Positions 7,105 through 15,889 of a DNA stretch of 24,885 nucleotides are shown in pieces. Position numbers and translations under genes: made by a program. Each line of letters begins with the position of its first letter. The stretch's first letter is position 1. The stretch comes from Fidelibacterota bacterium (GTDB taxonomy: Bacteria; Marinisomatota; Marinisomatia; Marinisomatales; UBA1611), in NCBI GenBank assembly GCA_002722105.1, contig PBKF01000012.1:4830-29714 (forward strand), given 5' to 3'. The notes under the pieces were generated by a model. That model had not been told where the DNA came from. It did not search any database and was given only the letters and a program-made list of their open reading frames with translations.

Positions 7105-9033
7105 TTAATTCTTTATATCCAATATTGCTCTATATAAAGTTATATTTTGATTACTTAGCATAATGGAATATCCTTTCCCCTCTCCAATGAATTTATAAAT
7201 CCTTCCTTCACTATTAAATATACTCCCTGGATGTCTAAGACTATTAGAAACTAATGGTCTTTTTTTATAAGAATATGTCATCTTATTATTATTTATAGAC
7301 CGACAATAGTAAGATCGATATGTATTATTTTCTTCATCAAGTGTATATGTTTTTCTTATGCCATTTTTATATTTTATTTCAATAGCATGCCTATCATATT
7401 GAGGAAGATTTGTTTGAATAAAATAATAAAAGGATGAGTCAACATTTAAGACTTTACCATTATCAATTTTTTCAAATCCAATAATTCTTTGATTATCTAC
7501 CATTAAGGGAATTTTTAAATCTCTGTATTTGATATCAAATAGCCATGGGAGGCTTTGATTTGTATTTGCAATATTTTTTACAAATAGCATACAATGTAAA
7601 GGAAATCTTGAATAAGCATCAATTAAATGGAATTTGGAATCTTCAATATTTTTAAAAAGTTTTTCTAAAATACCAAAGGTAAACAATGTACCTTTTGCTG
7701 AGTGCCATTTTTGTTCCAATGATAAAACTTGATAATTTGCCCAACCCTGGAATACGATGCATATAGTATCATTATTTAGAAGTGTATTCTCTACCATCAA
7801 TGTATCTTGAAACCAAATTATATCACCATTATTTAAGTTAGTTCTTAAATCAATCGGTGTATCTGTGATAACAGGAATTTTATTAGAATTGATTGTCTGC
7901 TCTACTTTGTCCCAATCAGGGTAATCCTTTATTATCATTAAATAATCCGCATATAGGAATGATGAAAAAAGAAATATATTTATTATTCTTCCAATTCGAT
8001 AAATATTCAGTTTAAATATTAAAAATATTAACCAGGGAATAATGAATAAGCCATGTTTAGGCTCTGCTTGTGTCATCCCTGGTAGAGTCAATGGTTCTAA
8101 TATAAGATATAGAGATAAAAACGGTATTATGCCACAGAAAAGTAAATTGATGGTTAATTGAAAATTTTCAGTATACAGTTTTAATAGAATAAATATTATA
8201 CTGAAAATTAAAACAACAAACATTATGTTTAATAACATGTTTTCTAAAGGTAGTATTTCTCCTCCATACAAGAAAACAAAAATGGCATGAATTGGTTTAA
8301 TAAATGTGCCTATTGATAATCCCCTATGTTGAATATTATTTAGCGATGCATAATCATAATTATGCATGACTGAATTCCAACCTTTAACGAGAAAATATTC
8401 ATTATTAATTGCAATTATAATAATAAGAATTGATAATAAACCTGAGATTACCCATCTACGTGTTTTTATTAAAATCAATACTTCCTTAAAAAATAAATAT
8501 ATAAATAATGACCAAAATAAAAAAAGATGGAAAAATGGACTAATTGCTAAAGTCCCATAAAAATATCTTCTATTTTTAATAAAATCATCACTTTTTAGTC
8601 TTATCAAGAAATAGAGAATAAATGAAGACAATATATATAAACTATAATATCGAAAAAACTGGGTTTGTTCAATAAAAAATGGATTAAATGTTATAAATAA
8701 TATTGTAAAAAGAATAAAATTTTTAGTATCAGTATCTTTAGATAAAGAATATATTTTAAATAGGAATAAAAAAAGCATTGAGAACCAAAATAACCCTTGC
8801 ATTTTAAAAACAACAAAATTATGCTCTGAAATTGGTCCAAAATAATGAATTTGAATCTTTGTTAAGATTGAGAACAGGAGCCCCATCATTGTGAAATCAT
8901 TATAGCTAAACCATTCGTCACCACCCCAACCTTTCAAGCCTCCAAAATACATACTTAAAATTGCATGCACTATGAAACAAATAACCAAAATTAACCTTAT
9001 ATATTTTTTATCCTTATATATAAAATCGATCAA
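7105..9033 (-). CDS. Large GT-C type membrane glycosyltransferase with soluble C-terminal domain
   Basis: A 642-residue protein with about ten or more membrane helices in the first 370 residues and a mainly soluble C-terminal half. The first helix is followed by a loop with GGDEWFSY; the Asp39-Glu40 pair matches the first-loop acidic motif of GT-C enzymes. Further loops carry FFRYYSLY and TQAEPKHG patterns seen in dolichyl/polyprenyl-phosphate-dependent transferases. It likely acts on the periplasmic face with a polyprenyl-phosphate sugar. It sits between a GtrB-like GT2/methyltransferase pair and the arabinofuranose genes, so its donor could come from either. The start is a TTG at 9033; no ATG is available in frame nearby. 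The gene is among the most AT-rich in the window (one sampled 60-base line near 8580 has 20% G+C). Confidence 0.72.
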   Translation of the reverse strand: MIDFIYKDKKYIRLILVICFIVHAILSMYFGGLKGWGGDEWFSYNDFTMMGLLFSILTKIQIHYFGPISEHNFVVFKMQGLFWFSMLFLFLFKIYSLSKDTDTKNFILFTILFITFNPFFIEQTQFFRYYSLYILSSFILYFLIRLKSDDFIKNRRYFYGTLAISPFFHLFLFWSLFIYLFFKEVLILIKTRRWVISGLLSILIIIIAINNEYFLVKGWNSVMHNYDYASLNNIQHRGLSIGTFIKPIHAIFVFLYGGEILPLENMLLNIMFVVLIFSIIFILLKLYTENFQLTINLLFCGIIPFLSLYLILEPLTLPGMTQAEPKHGLFIIPWLIFLIFKLNIYRIGRIINIFLFSSFLYADYLMIIKDYPDWDKVEQTINSNKIPVITDTPIDLRTNLNNGDIIWFQDTLMVENTLLNNDTICIVFQGWANYQVLSLEQKWHSAKGTLFTFGILEKLFKNIEDSKFHLIDAYSRFPLHCMLFVKNIANTNQSLPWLFDIKYRDLKIPLMVDNQRIIGFEKIDNGKVLNVDSSFYYFIQTNLPQYDRHAIEIKYKNGIRKTYTLDEENNTYRSYYCRSINNNKMTYSYKKRPLVSNSLRHPGSIFNSEGRIYKFIGEGKGYSIMLSNQNITLYRAILDIKN

Positions 9034-9142
9034 AGTGTTGGATTTCCGATTCTGATATAAATTAAAATTAGACCATAAGTCTTTTCAATCATTGTTACCA
9101 ATGAATTTTTTAAAAATTTGCAAGGTGATATATAAATATTAA

Positions 9143-9880
9143 TTATTTTCTTGCTAAGATTACTACTGAAGATCCAAAGGGGATCTTACGTCCTCTCATC
9201 AAAAGCATCTCAGCAGTTGTAACTTTGTACAGCAAATCATCAATAATCGGAATTTGTATAATATCCGTTCCTTCACTTAATATTTTTTCCCCTAAAATAT
9301 GATCTAAAATTCTACGTTTTAAAAAGATTATAACAAATAATACCATCCCCCAATATGAAGCAAACTTTATTTCTTTGAAACCGCTATTAATAATCATACT
9401 ATTAAAATCTTTTATTTTGAAACGTCTTTTCGACTTTACATTTTTTGAATGTTGACCCTTTAATATGTTAAATGCTGGTTCAGATATTAATAAATATCCA
9501 TTTGGGTTTAATTTATCATATGCTTGCTTTATAACATCACTTACTTTTTTGATATTTTTATGATATAATACATCAAGAAAAGCAATTATATCATAGGTTG
9601 ATTGAAGATTATCTAAATAATTAGCATCACCATGGATATAAGTTATTTCTGAAGACTCCTGTTTTGCCAATTTTATGGCACCTTCATCAATATCAAGACC
9701 AGCCAATTTTTGAAAATTATTAAATAGGAATCTTAAATTCCCTCCTGTTCCGCAACCAACCTCAAGTAGAGATCGTTGATTTGAGTCTCCTATAATATCA
9801 AGGATATTCCTTAGGATTGCTCTTCTACTTTTGAACCACCAATGGTTTTTTTCAGACTTAAAGTGGATTTCATGATTCAA
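9143..9880 (-). CDS. Class I SAM-dependent methyltransferase
   Basis: A 245-residue methyltransferase. It begins with an HWWFKSRRAIL segment, followed by SAM motif I LLEVGCGTGGNLRFL (around residues 38-52), GLDIDEGAI as the acidic motif II, and IIAFLDVLYH as post-motif. The proline/glycine strand LNPNGYLLISEPAF is also present. A hydrophobic stretch near the C-terminus (GMVLFVIIFLKRRI) may associate with the membrane. The target is unknown. Its position directly after a polyprenyl-phosphate-type GT2 suggests a sugar or lipid-linked intermediate. The start is TTG at 9880, one base after the TAG of the GT2; an AGGTGG just upstream, inside the end of that gene, is one of the few Shine-Dalgarno-like sequences in the window. 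Confidence 0.85.
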   Translation of the reverse strand: MNHEIHFKSEKNHWWFKSRRAILRNILDIIGDSNQRSLLEVGCGTGGNLRFLFNNFQKLAGLDIDEGAIKLAKQESSEITYIHGDANYLDNLQSTYDIIAFLDVLYHKNIKKVSDVIKQAYDKLNPNGYLLISEPAFNILKGQHSKNVKSKRRFKIKDFNSMIINSGFKEIKFASYWGMVLFVIIFLKRRILDHILGEKILSEGTDIIQIPIIDDLLYKVTTAEMLLMRGRKIPFGSSVVILARK

Positions 9881-9881
9881 A

Positions 9882-10811
9882 CTATTCCCACCTTTTATCT
9901 ATAAAATATTGTGGGTGTTTATTATTTGATAGGAATAGTCGACCCAAGTATTCACCGATTACTCCCAAAAAGATGAGTTGCATACCTGAAAATAATAATA
10001 CAACAATTATGATTGTTGGATACCCCTGTGGTAGTTCTGGATAAAGTAACTTTTCAATAATTGTAATTATTCCGAATATGAGACCGACAAATGAGAATAT
10101 AAAACCAAAAAGCGTAGAGATCCTAAGTGGTACAACTGAAAAGTTTGTAAACATATTTAACCAGAGAGAAAAAAGTTTTTTTAGTGTATAGCCTGATTTA
10201 CCTTGTATTCTTTTTTTATGTTTTACTTGAATCGAACTTATATTTCGAGTTGTTCGCAAGATAAGCCCATCGATATAGGGATATGGTAATTTATATTTTA
10301 TAATTTCTTTTACTACTTTTGATTGAATTGACTTAAAACTTGAAAGATATAAATCATTAGGTTTTTTAAGCATTATATTTGCAACCTTATTATTGAAATA
10401 ACTACCTAAATTTCTAAAAATATTGTGTTTTTTATATTGATAGTGCGTATAGACTACGTCATAATCATTACTTAATGAAAAGTTTATAATTTTCTCTACT
10501 TCACTTACAGGGTTTTGAAAATCATCGTCCATTATCACAATCCAATCTCCCATAGCATAATTTAATCCCGCCATAACTGCATTATGCTCACCCACATTTT
10601 TAGCTAGTTTATAATATTTTATTTTCCCTTTATATTTATCGTATAACTTTAAACATTCAATGTCTGAATTATCTGATGAACAATCATTGATTAATATTAC
10701 TTCAAATTTGTAATCTAGCTTTAAACTATCAAAAATATTAGATACAAGGTCAAAAATAGTTTTTTCTGAATTAAAAACCGGAATAATAATTGTAATTAAA
10801 TTATTATTCAT
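9882..10811 (-). CDS. GtrB/ArnC-like family 2 glycosyltransferase with C-terminal membrane helices
   Basis: A 309-residue GT2 protein. The GT-A domain starts with TIIIPVFNSEKTI, has LINDCSSDNS for nucleotide binding and VIMDDDFQNP (Asp95-97) for metal binding. Two hydrophobic helices lie at about residues 230-252 and 263-288, ahead of a basic cytoplasmic tail. This layout is that of GtrB/ArnC-type enzymes, which move a sugar from a nucleotide donor onto undecaprenyl phosphate. Following fdtA and fdtB, its sugar may be the 3-amino-3,6-dideoxyhexose made by them; that is inference. The ATG at 10811 is one base after the fdtB stop. The downstream GT-C enzyme (7105-9033) is a candidate user of the product. 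Confidence 0.85.
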   Translation of the reverse strand: MNNNLITIIIPVFNSEKTIFDLVSNIFDSLKLDYKFEVILINDCSSDNSDIECLKLYDKYKGKIKYYKLAKNVGEHNAVMAGLNYAMGDWIVIMDDDFQNPVSEVEKIINFSLSNDYDVVYTHYQYKKHNIFRNLGSYFNNKVANIMLKKPNDLYLSSFKSIQSKVVKEIIKYKLPYPYIDGLILRTTRNISSIQVKHKKRIQGKSGYTLKKLFSLWLNMFTNFSVVPLRISTLFGFIFSFVGLIFGIITIIEKLLYPELPQGYPTIIIVVLLFSGMQLIFLGVIGEYLGRLFLSNNKHPQYFIDKRWE

Positions 10812-10812
10812 T

Positions 10813-11895
10813 TTAAAATTTATTTATTACATCGACTACAAATTCGACTTGACTGTCATTTATCCAAGGATTAATAGGTAAGCTCAAAACTTCATTAGCT
10901 AATTTCGAAGAGATTGGATAATTCTTTGAATTCAATTCATTTAGAAATGTATTATGATTTATAGGATTGGGGTAATGTATTTTTGATTCAATTCCATTTG
11001 TCTTTAAATGATGAATAAGCATCTTCCTATTAATACACTTTATTGCAAAAATATGGTAAGCATGATCTACATTATTTTTTATTGAGAAAAATTTATGGCC
11101 AACAATATTTTCTTTGTAATAATTTGCTATCGAGTTTCTCCTATTATTCCACTCATCAACGAAATTCAATTTATATTCTAAAATACCTGCTTGTATTTCA
11201 TCAAGTCGACTGTTTAAACCATTAGATTGATGCAAATAGTTAGAAATCAATCCATAATTTCTAAGACTTTTTAGATCTTCATATATTTTTTTATCATTTG
11301 TAATAATTGCACCAGCATCTCCATAAGCACCGATATTTTTTGTTGGATAGAAAGAAAATGCACTACAAATACCAAAATTCCCTGTCTTAATTCCATTATA
11401 TTTAGCACCTAATGCCTTAGCACAATCTTCAATCATGACAAGGTTATATTCCTTAGTAATTTTAGATAATTTATCCATTTCACAAACATTGCCATATAAA
11501 TGGACTGGAATTATAGCTTTTGTTCTATTTGTAATTGATGATTCAATTTGATCTAAATCAATAAGGCCATTAGAGTAATCAATATCAACTAACTTCGGTT
11601 TTGCTCCAGCATTTAGAATAGCCCGTATTGTTGGAAATGCAGTAAAATTTGGTGTAATGACTTCATCACCTTTACTAATTTGCAATGTAAGGAGTGCTAA
11701 TGTGAGTGCATCTGTTCCTGATGCAACTCCAATACAATATTTAGTCCCGATATATTTTGCGAATATTTTTTCAAAAGAATTGACTTTTTCACCTAAAATA
11801 TATTCTCCATTTTTTAGAACCTCTGTAATTACATTAATGATTCCATCTTGAATCTCCAAAAATTCATTATCAAAGTTATTGAGTTTGACCGTCAA
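10813..11895 (-). CDS. fdtB: FdtB/QdtB-like dTDP-3-oxo-6-deoxyhexose 3-aminotransferase
   Basis: A 360-residue DegT/DnrJ/EryC1/StrS PLP aminotransferase. The cofactor residues are intact: GVASGTDAL binds the phosphate, Asp157 in MIEDCAKALGA pairs with the pyridine nitrogen, and Lys186 in SFYPTKNIGAYGDAG forms the Schiff base. PVHLYGN and the C-terminal IHYPNPIN segment fit the nucleotide-sugar subfamily. With the preceding FdtA it would aminate a 3-keto sugar to dTDP-3-amino-3,6-dideoxyhexose (Fuc3N or Qui3N). The sequence does not tell which epimer. The start is TTG at 11895, overlapping the TGA of fdtA as TTGA. RmlA/RmlB, needed to make the substrate, are not in the window, and no obvious FdtC-type N-acetyltransferase is adjacent. 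Confidence 0.85.
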   Translation of the reverse strand: MTVKLNNFDNEFLEIQDGIINVITEVLKNGEYILGEKVNSFEKIFAKYIGTKYCIGVASGTDALTLALLTLQISKGDEVITPNFTAFPTIRAILNAGAKPKLVDIDYSNGLIDLDQIESSITNRTKAIIPVHLYGNVCEMDKLSKITKEYNLVMIEDCAKALGAKYNGIKTGNFGICSAFSFYPTKNIGAYGDAGAIITNDKKIYEDLKSLRNYGLISNYLHQSNGLNSRLDEIQAGILEYKLNFVDEWNNRRNSIANYYKENIVGHKFFSIKNNVDHAYHIFAIKCINRKMLIHHLKTNGIESKIHYPNPINHNTFLNELNSKNYPISSKLANEVLSLPINPWINDSQVEFVVDVINKF

Positions 11896-12317
11896 AGATT
11901 TTTCCTTTTTACATACATAATAAAATCGTCATAATTCCTTATATAATCTGATTCATCATAATAATTCGATGCAAAAACTAATATAATGCAATCTTCACTG
12001 AAATTTTGCATTGTATGCCAAACATTTTCACCAATATAAATGCCCTCATTTGGGTTTTCCAAAATCTTAGTAGCTTTATTTATACCATCGTCCAACACTA
12101 TGGAGACAGTACCTGAAATACAAAAAAGAACCTGTTTTAAAGCCTTATGAGAATGATACCCTCTGATTGACTTTTGAGATTCAAATCCATAAATATAATA
12201 AACCCTTTTAATTTTAAATGGAATATGTTTTTCTTCCTCTGCTATAGATAGAATTCCATCATGAGAATCTATAATTTGTTTGAGTTTAACATTTTTACAA
12301 TTTTTTAATTTATTCAT
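11892..12317 (-). CDS. fdtA: FdtA/QdtA-like dTDP-4-oxo-6-deoxyglucose 3,4-ketoisomerase
   Basis: A small cupin (141 residues from the ATG at 12317; a TTG five codons upstream at 12330-12332 is an alternative). The WxcM-like/FdtA signature is clear: IPFKIKRVYYIYG followed by the catalytic RGYHSHKALKQ histidines, then GTVSIVLDDG and a GIYIGENVWHTM strand. These enzymes shift the keto group of dTDP-4-keto-6-deoxyglucose from C4 to C3, setting up transamination by the downstream FdtB. Whether it yields the galacto (FdtA) or gluco (QdtA) form cannot be told without an alignment. It follows a 140-base gap after the FkbM gene, with no convincing promoter in it. Confidence 0.85.
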   Translation of the reverse strand: MNKLKNCKNVKLKQIIDSHDGILSIAEEEKHIPFKIKRVYYIYGFESQKSIRGYHSHKALKQVLFCISGTVSIVLDDGINKATKILENPNEGIYIGENVWHTMQNFSEDCIILVFASNYYDESDYIRNYDDFIMYVKRKNL

Positions 12318-12472
12318 AAAATTTTCTAACAATTAATCGAATCAACAGCTATGGGCATAACTTTACTTATTGAAACAGTTGGATTTTTCTAAAAAATAGA
12401 AAGATAGTTCTCATTTGATTAGATTAATTGATTTGTTTATCAATTGATTATTGGCAAAGTGAATCGATACAA

Positions 12473-13381
12473 CTATATTAAATAATTTTTCCAAATTCGT
12501 ATTTTTTTTCCATATTTAACCTTAAGATTAGCAGACTTTAAATCTCGAATAAATATCGTACTATCTGAATCATGATTAAAATTATTTAATAAATTAATTT
12601 TTCTTGAAAACGAATCATAACAAACTGGTATAAAACCAAAACTAACAATAAATCTGAATACTTCATATTCTGTATATCCATATCTACGGCAATGTCCATT
12701 AATTTCAATAATTATTGCTTCTAACTCTGGATTCTTTAAAACGTTATTTGCTCCATTGAGTATCAAAAGCTCATACCCTTCAGCATCAATTTTAATAACT
12801 TTTGGTGTTTTGCCTTTTAATAAATTGTTAAGCGTTTTTACACGCACCCTTAGACTACTTTCATTTTTTTCATTTCCTTGAACATAATTGATTGCATTGT
12901 CATCAAAATTTGAAAAAAATAATTCACCATCCTTGGCACCTATACCAATATTTTCAAGTTTGACCATATTCCAAATATTATTTTTAATAACATTATACTT
13001 TAATCTTTTATATGTAGTCGGTACTGGTTCTATTGCTATTGTTCTTGCATCACATACCCCAGATGCTAATAACGTGTAATGACCTAGATTAGCACCTACA
13101 TCTACAAAAAGGTCAGAATTGTGTAAAAAGTGGACCAAAAATGCTGATTCATGAAATTCCATTAATCCCAAAAATACATTTCCTCCAAGGCAAGAATCAC
13201 CTTTTTGTGTATATATATTTAAATTATTTATCCATTTAAATTTTGTTGGTTTATTTTTGACTCTAATTATGGCATTGTAAAATAAATAATTAAACCATGA
13301 TTTTTTCAAATTATGTTTTGTGAAGGGATGTTTTCGAAATAGGTTATTAACGTATTTATATTTTGTTACTAGATTAAACAA
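12473..13381 (-). CDS. FkbM-family methyltransferase
   Basis: A 302-residue protein of the FkbM methyltransferase family. SAM motif I is FVDVGANLGHYTLLA (VDVGANLG at 93-100), followed by IAIEPVPTTYKRLKYN as motif II. The family-specific KIDAEGYELLILNGA lies at about 197-211, then IIIEINGH. FkbM enzymes O-methylate polyketides and, in surface-glycan loci, sugar hydroxyls; a sugar O-methyl group is the likely product here. The first 60 residues are basic with no clear domain. The start is TTG at 13381 because no ATG or GTG lies between it and the in-frame stop upstream. The gene is 17 bases after the SDR gene and ahead of a 140-base gap, so it may end the CDP-sugar sub-block. Confidence 0.85.
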   Translation of the reverse strand: MFNLVTKYKYVNNLFRKHPFTKHNLKKSWFNYLFYNAIIRVKNKPTKFKWINNLNIYTQKGDSCLGGNVFLGLMEFHESAFLVHFLHNSDLFVDVGANLGHYTLLASGVCDARTIAIEPVPTTYKRLKYNVIKNNIWNMVKLENIGIGAKDGELFFSNFDDNAINYVQGNEKNESSLRVRVKTLNNLLKGKTPKVIKIDAEGYELLILNGANNVLKNPELEAIIIEINGHCRRYGYTEYEVFRFIVSFGFIPVCYDSFSRKINLLNNFNHDSDSTIFIRDLKSANLKVKYGKKIRIWKNYLI

Positions 13382-13398
13382 TCTTTTATAATTACTTA

Positions 13399-14355
13399 TT
13401 ACTTATGGTTATTATTACAATAATTCAGCAACAACCTCATTTCTTTATAACCATAATCCAATGTAAAACCTATTTTTTTTATTTTCTTTGTAGAAAAAAT
13501 AAATGAATCCAAATTAATACTTTCATTTGATGATTTATTAGTCTTAATAAGGCAATTATAATCAAATCTATCTTTTAACTCCTTCTGAATGTTTTTAGCA
13601 ATATCAATAATGCGGGTAGTTTGTGAACTGCCCAGGTTATAAATATTATCTCTCCCTTTATAATTTTTTAATTCAGTTAGATAATAAATAGCATTAACTA
13701 CATTCCCCACTGATATGAAATCTCTGTGTCCTTGGCCTGATGAATTCATAATCAAGCTACCATTTTGAAAAGCTGATCTACAAAGGTCATTCACAACTAA
13801 GTTCCAACATTTTTGATTTTCAAAATATGGAGCACCGAACGTATTTGAACACCTGAAAATTATTGTTACTATCTCTTTTTGTGCAGTATTAATAATCTTT
13901 TCAGCTTCTAAATGAGCTATTGCAAAAGGATATACAGGTAATGTTGTTTTCTCTTCTGTAACAGTTCCAACCAGACTATTCCCATATACATGTATGGTAG
14001 AAAAATATATGAAATGTTTAATATTATTCCTTCGAGAAATTTTAAATATTTGTCTCGTTAAATCAACATGCTTTTTTACCAAAATATTTTCATCATCAAA
14101 TTTTGTATGCGCATCAGGACCAGCAAGGTGTATTAATGAATCTATTCCTTTCATTACTTCATTTAATTGCTCATCCGATTTATAATCCACCTGTATAACT
14201 TTAGTATTTTTAGGAATATTTCTAGGAAAATCATTTTCTGATTTTCGAGTAGTAATTCTGACAAAATAATCATTATCGGAAAAATATTTTGCCACGCGTC
14301 CTCCCAAATACCCCAAGCCACCAATAATGAGGATCTTTTTCAAAGGCTTTCCCAT
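13399..14355 (-). CDS. Extended SDR (epimerase/reductase-like) with altered YxxxK motif
   Basis: A 318-residue extended short-chain dehydrogenase with the NAD(P)-binding motif GGLGYLG (residues 12-18), IHLAGP and the catalytic-region YFSTIHVYG. Where the family has Tyr-x-x-x-Lys, this protein reads Phe144-Ala-Ile-Ala-His148 before LEAEKI, so both the acid/base Tyr and the Lys appear replaced. RCSNTFGAPY and a DFISVGNVV segment keep the sugar-nucleotide-binding layout. By position after RfbF, RfbG and a cupin epimerase it should be the C4 reductase or epimerase finishing a CDP-6-deoxyhexose. The altered motif makes the chemistry uncertain; it may use another residue or act only as a binding or epimerase partner. 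It overlaps the cupin gene by 16 bases, starting at ATG 14355. Confidence 0.82.
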   Translation of the reverse strand: MGKPLKKILIIGGLGYLGGRVAKYFSDNDYFVRITTRKSENDFPRNIPKNTKVIQVDYKSDEQLNEVMKGIDSLIHLAGPDAHTKFDDENILVKKHVDLTRQIFKISRRNNIKHFIYFSTIHVYGNSLVGTVTEEKTTLPVYPFAIAHLEAEKIINTAQKEIVTIIFRCSNTFGAPYFENQKCWNLVVNDLCRSAFQNGSLIMNSSGQGHRDFISVGNVVNAIYYLTELKNYKGRDNIYNLGSSQTTRIIDIAKNIQKELKDRFDYNCLIKTNKSSNESINLDSFIFSTKKIKKIGFTLDYGYKEMRLLLNYCNNNHK

Positions 14356-14789
14356 TCAAAATAAATATCATTTATATTCGCTCTGATTATTTCATCAGGA
14401 TGGTGTTCCATATCTGCAATATTAAGTATCATGTTTAAGTTGTCGTTATGGCCTTTAAACGCACACCAAATACCCGGAGGTATAGTCAACCTCAAGTAAT
14501 TAAATGGTGATAGTGTTATAGAAAAGAAATTATTGACCGATTTGCTGTTCCTTCTATCATCAAATAGAACAAAACTAACTTCCCCAACGGGAACAATAAT
14601 ATTCATTTTCATTTTTAGGTGTTTTTTCCATCCTTTTATTTCATTTTTATTTATTGTAGAAAAATATGCTTCACCAAATCCTACAAAATCCCTATCACCT
14701 TTTTTCAAAGCATGGTATATATTTCCTTTTGGATGTTTAATTATTTTTAGGTTAGTTAGGGAAATGTCTTCTATAGTTACTTCGTCCAT
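14340..14789 (-). CDS. RmlC-like cupin, probable nucleotide-sugar epimerase
   Basis: A 149-residue single-domain cupin. The core reads GFGEAYFSTIN, KGWKKHLKMKMNIIVPVG, VSFVLFDDR, LSPFNYLRLTIPPGIWCAFKG and MILNIADMEHHPDE. This is the pattern of short dTDP-4-dehydrorhamnose 3,5-epimerase-like proteins, but the usual RGLHYQ motif is replaced by GWKKH, with His57 as the likely base. It is shorter than typical RmlC (about 180 residues). Placed between RfbG (which makes CDP-4-keto-6-deoxyglucose) and an SDR, it probably epimerises C3 and/or C5 of the CDP-sugar. That makes the final sugar something other than the classical 3,6-dideoxyhexoses. It overlaps rfbG by 13 bases, suggesting coupled translation. 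Confidence 0.78.
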   Translation of the reverse strand: MDEVTIEDISLTNLKIIKHPKGNIYHALKKGDRDFVGFGEAYFSTINKNEIKGWKKHLKMKMNIIVPVGEVSFVLFDDRRNSKSVNNFFSITLSPFNYLRLTIPPGIWCAFKGHNDNLNMILNIADMEHHPDEIIRANINDIYFEWESL

Positions 14790-15889
14790 GATAAGTTTTT
14801 ATTTATTGCAGTTTTACAATAATTCTCAATTTGTTTAGTTGTTAGATCTTGTACATTAACATATTTATAGTTGGAATACCATCTTGCAGTAAAAAGCGAA
14901 GTTTCTTCAAAATTGAGGTTAGTTTCCCATAGAAGTTGTTCTTTAGCTTTCATGCAATTTAGTTTAAGCAGTCCTGCCTCATAGAGAAAAGGTTCCTTCG
15001 TAATTTCATATGCTATTTTATTGCCTGTATCATAATGTTTTACCATTTGTTCTATTAGTTCCAAGACAGTGTGATCATTTTGTTCTTGCGGGCCAAAATT
15101 AAATGATTCACCATTAAGATCATTATTTTCAGATAACTGTTGCCCCAATCGCAAATACCCACTAAGCGGTTCCAATACATGCTGCCAAGGCCGTATTGAA
15201 TGTGGAGACCTTATTTTTACTTTCTCTTCTTTTTCCCAAGCTCGTATACAATCAGGTATAATCCTATCCTTTGCCCAATCTCCTCCACCGATAACGTTTC
15301 CCGCTCTTGCAGTTCCTACCCTTATCTGATCATGAGCTTTAAAAAATGAATGGTAATAGCCCTTTACCACCAATTCAGCAGCACCTTTAGATGCACTGTA
15401 TGGATCCTTGCCACCCAAAATATCATTTTCATGATATCCGCGTTGTAGCTCCAAATTATCATAGCATTTATCACTCGTAATAATCACTACAACACAGTTT
15501 TCCCCAACTATTCTCACTGTATCCAAAAGATTATTTATGCCAATTATATTGGTTGTCATTGTTTCATTGGGCTTATCATAAGATCTCTTAACTAATGACT
15601 GAGCAGCAAAATGAAAAATATAATCAGGTTGAAATGTCCGGATTGTATTCAAAAATGTGCTATGATCTCGGACATCGCCAATAATATGATCAATTTCTTT
15701 TTTTAAGTTTAATGTCTCAAAAAGAGATGGATCCGTTGGAATATCTTTTGAAAAACCCATGATTTTTGCACCTAATGCCTTTAGCCAACAGGTAAGCCAA
15801 GAACCTTTAAAGCCAGTATGCCCTGTAATAAGAACCTTCTTATTTTCGTAATTATGGTTAAAAAGGTTTTTCAATGACTTCTTTTCCAT
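14777..15889 (-). CDS. rfbG: CDP-glucose 4,6-dehydratase
   Basis: A 370-residue extended SDR, close to the usual RfbG length. ITGHTGFKGSWLTCWLKALG (residues 21-40) is the characteristic RfbG coenzyme site. IITSDKCYDN carries the Asp140-Lys141 dehydratase pair, and Tyr164-x-x-x-Lys168 lies in KDPYSASKGA. RAGNVIGGGDWAKDRIIPD and IRPWQHVLEPLSGYL are further family hallmarks. It converts CDP-D-glucose to CDP-4-keto-6-deoxy-D-glucose. Its first 19 bases overlap the end of the cytidylyltransferase gene. This gene is noticeably richer in G+C than those to its left (26 of 60 bases in the line starting at 15241). Confidence 0.95.
   Translation of the reverse strand: MEKKSLKNLFNHNYENKKVLITGHTGFKGSWLTCWLKALGAKIMGFSKDIPTDPSLFETLNLKKEIDHIIGDVRDHSTFLNTIRTFQPDYIFHFAAQSLVKRSYDKPNETMTTNIIGINNLLDTVRIVGENCVVVIITSDKCYDNLELQRGYHENDILGGKDPYSASKGAAELVVKGYYHSFFKAHDQIRVGTARAGNVIGGGDWAKDRIIPDCIRAWEKEEKVKIRSPHSIRPWQHVLEPLSGYLRLGQQLSENNDLNGESFNFGPQEQNDHTVLELIEQMVKHYDTGNKIAYEITKEPFLYEAGLLKLNCMKAKEQLLWETNLNFEETSLFTARWYSNYKYVNVQDLTTKQIENYCKTAINKNLSWTK

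Noticed and set aside
12415..12449. Three copies of TTGATT in the gap before fdtA, considered as an operator or promoter region.
   Set aside because: Spacing is irregular (13 and 16 bases), the motif is low complexity, and no good -10/-35 pair is present.
13399..14355. Calling the SDR gene a pseudogene because its catalytic Tyr and Lys are replaced.
   Set aside because: The frame is intact over 318 residues, other motifs are well kept and it overlaps its neighbour in a normal operon arrangement; a functional variant is at least as likely.
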